In this document: positions 59,492 through 64,000 of the stretch, one piece after another
How positions within the stretch are numbered: the stretch's first letter is position 1
Layout: each line of letters begins with the position of its first letter
Source: JBBROS01 sp965260995
GTDB lineage: Bacteria; Pseudomonadota; Alphaproteobacteria; Acetobacterales; Acetobacteraceae
Length of the DNA: 64,000 nucleotides
Direction of reading: 5' to 3'
Assembly: GCA_965260995.1 (NCBI GenBank)
Contig: CBDHCD010000003.1
Coordinates: 1,178,001-1,242,000 of the forward strand
Program-made: the position numbers and the translations under genes
The notes under the pieces: generated by a model
Databases searched by the model: none
Seen by the model: the letters and a program-made list of their open reading frames with translations, nothing else
Told to the model about the DNA's origin: nothing

Positions 59492-61726
59492 CTACCCAGA
59501 GAGCACCTTGCGAATTTCCACGAGCGCGGCATCGGGCGAAAGGGACCCGAATCCCTCTGGAGTATGCCTCACGGATTCTGAGTTCTTCTCGGGTTTGGAA
59601 AAGTCAAGGCGCAAGTGACGCCATACGGAGCAAGCCCTTATGCCGGACTTGTCCTCCGTCGCGACCAGCTGCTGTAATGTACCCAAATCCGGCCACACGC
59701 CGGCGCGCTCGGCCGCTACCTCGAGTAGGCTCCAAATAACCGCTTCAATCGGCATCAAGCTCGTTACCGAGAACACAAGTGAATGATAGTTGTCGTGACC
59801 ATAACCTCTCGGCTCGATTTCAATCCAGTAGGCGACCCGGCTGCCGTCGACAAGGCGGCATACCATCGCCGCACGCCGCAGGTGTTTGCGAGGACCGTCG
59901 GGCGACCTCTCTCGAGCGAAATCGCGAATATACCAACGGCGCTTCGGGTCGTTCAGGCCCTTCCTCGGCACCACCACGTGAGGGAACCCCCAGGCGGCGA
60001 TGTTGCCGCGTTGCTCCAGGTCGGCTCCTTCCGCCGCCACCATCTCGCTTTCCTGAAGCTCGCCTGAGGTGACAAGACCTTTGAGCATCGCGGACACCTC
60101 CTCGAAGAGCAAAGAGGATCGTGACGCCGCATCTCCTGGCCTGACCACTTGCGGATCGACGGGGATCGGACCGCCTTTGGATCTACCTGGCTCGGCCGCA
60201 GCGAGCTGGCCCTCGGCTTTGTTCCGCTTTCGCATAGGAAGCGTTAGCTTGCGCTCGCCGTGGCGCACAATGTCAAGCGGTTTTGCTGCCCTAATCACAT
60301 CGGGGGTGTCGATCCAGTCTGCCCCTTCCGTCACCACGTCCAGCGAAGCGGATAAGCTGGGATCGGCGTCCTGAACCACCCGGCCTCTCGGGCGCAGTCG
60401 ATGCTCGCCGTCGGTTGCGCTTGGCTCAGAAGTTCGTCCGTTGCCCAGATGCCGATCCACACCCGACGACTGACGGCTCCCCGGAACCCAGCGGATGCTC
60501 TGGGGCGGCCCCAGCGGCGGCGGCGGCCAGCGCAGCCTCTCGACGGCATAGCCGAGCCACCGATCGTCTTGAATGCCCGTACGCAGGCGAATGCACGCTA
60601 CCCACAACTCGAGCACCTCCCACTCGAACGGCAACGATGCGGTCAGAACGCCGGCCGGTGCCATCATGAGCTCATAGTGGATCAGGTTCGCGCGGCGGTA
60701 GGCGACCGGGTTGAGCGCCAAGTTGGCCGCGACCGCGATGTGGTCCGCGCGTAGCCGTACCCGCGGTGCCAGCTGCCACCCGGCGCCGTCCGCCATAGGG
60801 CCGCTGCGCTCCAGGTCGAGCACGCGGGGCATACGACGGCTCCAGGAGTGGTCGATGACCGCGCGGGCGAGAGCGGCATGTGGCGCGTAGGCGACGCGCA
60901 CGACCTCGGTACAGGGCACCAGGAGCGACGGCGGCGTATGCCTTGATCCGAAACAAAGGAGCCGTCCGTCCCGAACCCCGGGAAGCGGATAGTCGCTCGG
61001 ATGCAGCAGGCCGGGCCGGTCGCCCATCTCAAACGAGGTGTCGTCGGTCGGGATCCGGCGACGGCTGCTGCGGCGAAACTCGACGGTCGCCGGGCTCGCG
61101 TGCAGCAACAGCTCTACCCGATCTATATGACGCGGTGCCTCGAAGCGGAAGTGTCGCACCTCGGCCCCGAGTTCGCCGACCACCTTGCCGGCCTTGACCA
61201 CTAAGCCGATCCTCAGAACCGGCAGCCATCCAATGTGTGCTTCGCTGCGATGGGACGCGCAAGGGCGGGCGGCGAGGCCTGCGTCCAGGACGGGCAAGGC
61301 GTCCGCCCGCGTCTCATCCCGCAGTTCGGAGAACAGCAGGTGGAGGAACGACGAACGCGACGTGCCCGTGGCCGCGCCGTAGTCCACCCAGCGAAGCCAC
61401 CACAAGCGGTGGTCATTCGGGAAGCCGTCGAATGCGAGGTCCTCGATCGCCAGCGTCCGGCCGGCGCGCGCGGTCGCGGCGTAAGTCAAGTGTCGCCCTG
61501 TCGATGGCAAAATGAGATGTAATCGAGTGGCACCACGAAATGCATAACGCAACAGCTTCCAGGCCTGGTGCAAGTCCTGGATGTGGGGTGACGGAGTCGC
61601 TCGCGTCTTACGGGGCGGCAGACCCCGACGGCGTTGCCGCTTACGGCCGCCGCGGCCTGTCTTCGTCCGCGGCGTGAGAAACCAGATCGCTGGCCCATGC
61701 CTACTGTTTGCCTTGGGACTTGCCAA
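59492..61726 (-). CDS. unrecognised 744-aa protein at a transposon end
   Basis: The frame opens with TTG 61726; other starts inside the first ~55 residues are possible. The N-terminus is basic (KTGRGGRKRQRRRGLPPRK). The middle has LLVPCTEVVRVAYAPHAALARAVIDHSW and the C-terminal third has KRRWYIRDFARERSPDGPRKHLRRAAMVCRLVDGSRVAYWIEIEPRGYGHDNYHSLVFSV. I cannot place it in a family. Its position next to a comM break with terminal repeats recalls accessory transposition proteins of Tn7-like elements (TnsE-type), but this is analogy, not homology. The long open frame without stops supports a real gene. Confidence 0.6.
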   Translation of the reverse strand: MASPKANSRHGPAIWFLTPRTKTGRGGRKRQRRRGLPPRKTRATPSPHIQDLHQAWKLLRYAFRGATRLHLILPSTGRHLTYAATARAGRTLAIEDLAFDGFPNDHRLWWLRWVDYGAATGTSRSSFLHLLFSELRDETRADALPVLDAGLAARPCASHRSEAHIGWLPVLRIGLVVKAGKVVGELGAEVRHFRFEAPRHIDRVELLLHASPATVEFRRSSRRRIPTDDTSFEMGDRPGLLHPSDYPLPGVRDGRLLCFGSRHTPPSLLVPCTEVVRVAYAPHAALARAVIDHSWSRRMPRVLDLERSGPMADGAGWQLAPRVRLRADHIAVAANLALNPVAYRRANLIHYELMMAPAGVLTASLPFEWEVLELWVACIRLRTGIQDDRWLGYAVERLRWPPPPLGPPQSIRWVPGSRQSSGVDRHLGNGRTSEPSATDGEHRLRPRGRVVQDADPSLSASLDVVTEGADWIDTPDVIRAAKPLDIVRHGERKLTLPMRKRNKAEGQLAAAEPGRSKGGPIPVDPQVVRPGDAASRSSLLFEEVSAMLKGLVTSGELQESEMVAAEGADLEQRGNIAAWGFPHVVVPRKGLNDPKRRWYIRDFARERSPDGPRKHLRRAAMVCRLVDGSRVAYWIEIEPRGYGHDNYHSLVFSVTSLMPIEAVIWSLLEVAAERAGVWPDLGTLQQLVATEDKSGIRACSVWRHLRLDFSKPEKNSESVRHTPEGFGSLSPDAALVEIRKVLSG

Positions 61727-61732
61727 GGCATC

Positions 61733-61791
61733 GACTCACTCAGTGAGTCCGGAGGTTAATGGCGGAGTCAGGAGGTTAGTGGGAATTCACA
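61733..61791. repeat. putative transposon end: palindrome, two tandem 20-bp repeats, terminal ACA
   Basis: Reading towards comM: GACTCACT-C-AGTGAGTC (61733-61749), then GAGTCCGGAGGTTAATGGCG (61745-61764) and GAGTCAGGAGGTTAGTGGGA (61765-61784), a direct repeat with 4 differences in 20. The element ends ATTCACA at 61785-61791. The next base is comM coding sequence. Tn7-family elements end TGT...ACA and carry arrays of ~20-bp transposase-binding repeats at each end. Confidence 0.5.
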
Positions 61792-62634
61792 CCCGCCGCC
61801 GGCGAGGGCGGCTTGGGACGCGCCGTGGTGCGGGTCGCGGAAGGGAGGGCGCATGACCAGGCGGCCGCCGTCCAACAGGCCGGCGACGCTGTGGATCATG
61901 CTGACTTCGAGGGCGTCGATGGGTTCGAGGTCGGGCAGCACGCGGGGCAGGCGGGCGGCGAGCATGCTCTTGCCGGCGCCCGGCGGGCCGACGAAGAGCA
62001 GGTTATGGCTGCCGGCGGCGGCGATCTCCAAGGCGCGGCGGGCGGTTTCCATGCCGCGGACGTCGGCGAGGTCGGGGCCTTGGGCGTCGCGCGGGCCGGC
62101 GGCGGGCTCGGGCGGGGTTAGCACCTGGCTGCCGCGGAAGTGGTTGATGATGGCGAGCAGGTCGGGGGTGGCGAGCACTTCGATGCGGCCGGCCCAGGCC
62201 GCTTCGCCACCCTGGGCGGCCGGGCAGATCAGGCCGAGGTCGCGCTCGGAGGCCGACATGGCGGCGGGCAGGACGCCGGCGACGGGCTGGACCGCGCCGT
62301 CGAGGGACAGCTCGCCGAGAGCGGCGTAGGCGGCCAGCTCGTCGCGCGGCAGCACGTCCATGGCGGCGAGGACGGCGAGCGCGATCGGCAGGTCGAAATG
62401 GCTGCCTTCCTTGGCCAAGTCGGCGGGGGCCAGGTTGATCAGCACGCGCTTGGGCGGCAGCGACAGGCCCATCGCGGTGAGGGCGGCGCGGACCCGCTCG
62501 CGCGATTCGGCCACGGCCTTGTCGGGCAGGCCGACGACGAGGAAAGCGGGAAGGCCGGAGGACACCTGCACCTGCACCTCGACCGGGAGAGCCTCGATGC
62601 CGCTGAACGCGAAGCTGCTGATGCGGGCGATCAT
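61792..62634 (-). pseudogene. comM: comM N-terminal half, cut by the transposon
   Basis: From the ATG at 62634 (MIARISSFAFSGIEALPVEVQVQVSSGLPAFLVVGLPDKAV) the ComM/YifB N-terminal domain is normal, and the AAA+ core carries an intact Walker A, HNLLFVGPPGAGKSMLAARLP, and RPPFRDPHHGAS. Homology ends at LAGGG where the repeat array begins, so Walker B, sensors and the C-terminal domain are gone. ComM is a hexameric helicase aiding branch migration in natural transformation, and comM is a known insertion target of transposons. Its start overlaps the stop of the GGDEF-EAL gene (ATGA). Confidence 0.85.
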
Positions 62635-63850
62635 TCTATATTAACAGTAGCGGAACTTGCCCAAAGCTCAAAGCGGCCTGCGGCGGCCGGGCGCGGCCAG
62701 GTCGGCTGCTTAACCGCGCACGGCCAGATGCGCGGCGGCAGCTGCTCGGCCGCCGCCACCGGGCGGCCGTAGAGGAAGCCCTGCATGATCCCGCATCCGT
62801 GGCGGCGAAGGACGAAGGCTTGCGCTTCGGTTTCCACGTCCTCTGCGAGCAGGAGGATGTTCATAGACTGGGTGATGCCTGCCACGGCCCGCAGCACTGC
62901 GCGCTCCCGCGCGCCGCCGGGCAGCCCTGCCGCCACGGAGCGGTCGAGCTTGGCAACGTCCACCGGCAGCCGAACCAAGTGGGCCACGGAGGACAGGCCG
63001 CCGCCGAAATCCATCGAGCGCCAGGCGCACCCCGATGGCGCGCAGCCCATTCAGCACCGGCTCTAAGGCGTCGAGATCGCGGGCGGCGATGTCTTCAGGA
63101 ATCTCGATCTCCAGGCCCGGGGCCGCCACGCCGTGACGCATCAAGGCTTCGGCGACGCGGAACGGGAACCCTGGGTCGCGGAGCGATGCCGCGGAGACGT
63201 TGACCGCCACCAGCAGAGGTGCGTCGGGCCGCCTGGCCCATTCGGCCGCTTGGCGCAGCGCCGCTTCCAGCACCCAGGCGTCGAGCGGCGGCATGAGTCT
63301 CGCGTCGGCGGCTTCGGGCAGGAACTCCGCCGGCGAGGCCGGCCGGCCGAGCGGCGAGGACGGCCAGCGCAGCAAGGCTTCCGCACCGCGAAGCGCGCCG
63401 GTGGCGGCGGAGACCTGCTGCTGCCAGGCGAGCTGGAACTCGTCGTGGGCGATGGCCCCGGGTAGGGCGTCGCGCAGCACGCGGCGGCGCTCGACCGCCT
63501 CGTTCAAGGCCAGGGTATAGGCGACGACCTTGCCGCGGCCCTCGTGCTTGACCCGGTAGAGCGCGAGGTCGGCGGCGCGCTGCAGCGTTTCGGCATCCGC
63601 GCCGTTCGCTGGGAAGCAGGCGTGACCGATGCTGGCGGACGACGGGAGGTCGGCGTCCTCGGTGCGAACGGGCCGGCGCAGCGCCTAGGATAGCCGGGCC
63701 GTGCCGGCGCCGCGAATTCATCGCCGCCGATCCGGCCATCGTGCCAAGCCAGGTGCTCGGCCCGGGCGCGGGCGGCCTCAGGGCGGTGACGTCGATCAGC
63801 GCATTGCAGCAATGTTTCCGTGCTCGTCGGGCGCACCGGCGCGCGCCTGC
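62631..63850 (-). pseudogene. GGDEF-EAL cyclic-di-GMP protein, decayed
   Basis: The C-terminal part reads MNEAVERRRVLRDALPGAIAHDEFQLAWQQQVS, GAEALLRW (the ExLxR of EAL), PLDAWVLEAALRQAAEWA, VAVNVSAASLRDPGFP and LEIEIPED. A one-base insertion near 63010 then leads to GGGLSSVAHLVRLPVDVAKLDRSVAAGL, and AEDVETEAQAFVLRRHGCGIMQGFLYGRPVAA follows. Upstream a GGDEF motif (HDGRIGGDEFA near 63720) lies in yet another frame, with TEDADLPSSASIGHACFP between. At least two frameshifts and one stop make it non-functional as a unit. Confidence 0.75.
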
Positions 63851-63944
63851 GAAAAATCCTCCGTCAATCCATGAGTTCAACCCGCGATGACGGGGCGGTG
63901 TCGCGCGTCGAGGCTAATGGAACGCTAACGAGGGTCGGGCAAGC

Positions 63945-64000
63945 CTACGCGGCCGCGAACGCGCGTATGAAGCGGTGCAAGAGACCGCCGATCTCGTCGA
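63945..64000 (-). CDS. possible 3' end of a gene entering from the right
   Basis: The minus frame from the window edge reads DEIGGLLHRFIRAFAAA then TAG. It could be the last residues of a protein, for example a chemoreceptor or anti-sigma factor tail; too short to name. Confidence 0.25.
   Translation of the reverse strand, partial: DEIGGLLHRFIRAFAAA

Noticed and set aside
61768..62634. comM fragment ending in its own stop at 61768
   Set aside because: The last residues (CEFPLTS) are read-through into the transposon end, not ComM sequence.
1..64000. CRISPR array, tRNA or rRNA genes
   Set aside because: No regularly spaced repeats of 25-40 bp and no cloverleaf or rRNA-like sequence noticed on either strand by eye.

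Overview
The window is GC-rich DNA from an alphaproteobacterium. Acetobacteraceae- or sphingomonad-like gene content is my best guess, from recognisable protein families rather than from a marker gene. No rRNA, tRNA, CRISPR array or replication origin was seen. It is an IS-rich accessory region. I can support IS66, IS110/IS1111 (three elements), IS5, ISKra4, IS630, IS30, IS1380, IS1634, IS256, ISNCY, IS1182, IS3 and IS4 elements or remnants, many nested, interspersed with blocks of metabolic genes.

Layout. 1-5.7 kb: remains of site-specific recombinase cassettes (a zinc-ribbon/integrase-like protein and a serine recombinase), an ISNCY element, then a less GC-rich winged-helix protein convergent with an orphan NPPF-type methyltransferase. 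5.76-11.28 kb: one IS66 element containing an IS1111-type element and a second IS110 element, which in turn holds an IS5 element. 11.4-35 kb: catabolic or detoxification genes. They comprise a TetR-controlled reductase plus Tat-exported epoxide-hydrolase-like protein; a ten-gene minus-strand block from the three aldehyde/xanthine-dehydrogenase subunits through aldo/keto reductase, epoxide hydrolase, double SnoaL and ABM proteins to ferredoxin, ferredoxin reductase and cytochrome P450; DJ-1/PfpI and GlxA genes; a TetR/FAD-monooxygenase pair; and a TetR/hydrolase pair. 35-39 kb: IS1182, IS30 and IS1380 elements, the last splitting a small XRE regulator. 39-50.7 kb: small chromosomal-type genes (a ComM-like ATPase with a lost P-loop, PNPOx-like, a histidine phosphatase split by an IS1634, DUF1272, PaiB, argC, two GNAT fusions). 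51.1-54.05 kb: an IS256 element holding another IS1111-type element. 54.1-58.3 kb: PNPOx-like, GST, LysR, EamA exporter and a short LysR. 59-61.8 kb: an XRE regulator and a large unknown protein next to what looks like a transposon end inside comM. 61.8-64 kb: the comM N-terminal half and a decayed GGDEF-EAL gene.

How it works together. The P450, ferredoxin and ferredoxin reductase form a class I monooxygenase chain. With the FAD monooxygenase, epoxide-hydrolase-like enzymes, aldo/keto reductase and molybdenum hydroxylase they suggest stepwise oxidation of a hydrophobic, perhaps terpenoid or aromatic, compound through alcohols, epoxides and aldehydes. The substrate cannot be read from sequence. 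Several steps are broken (epoxide hydrolase frameshift, FAD-linked oxidase truncation, GST pseudogene), so the pathway may be decaying. Palindromic operator candidates lie in four of the regulator-gene intervals.

Most notable: a candidate Tn7-like transposon end (terminal ACA plus two tandem 20-bp repeats) exactly at the break in comM beside an unrecognised 744-residue protein; a second ComM with a destroyed Walker A; two adjacent, translationally coupled proteins each fused to a GNAT domain behind an intrinsic terminator; and insertion events whose target genes can be restored in frame.
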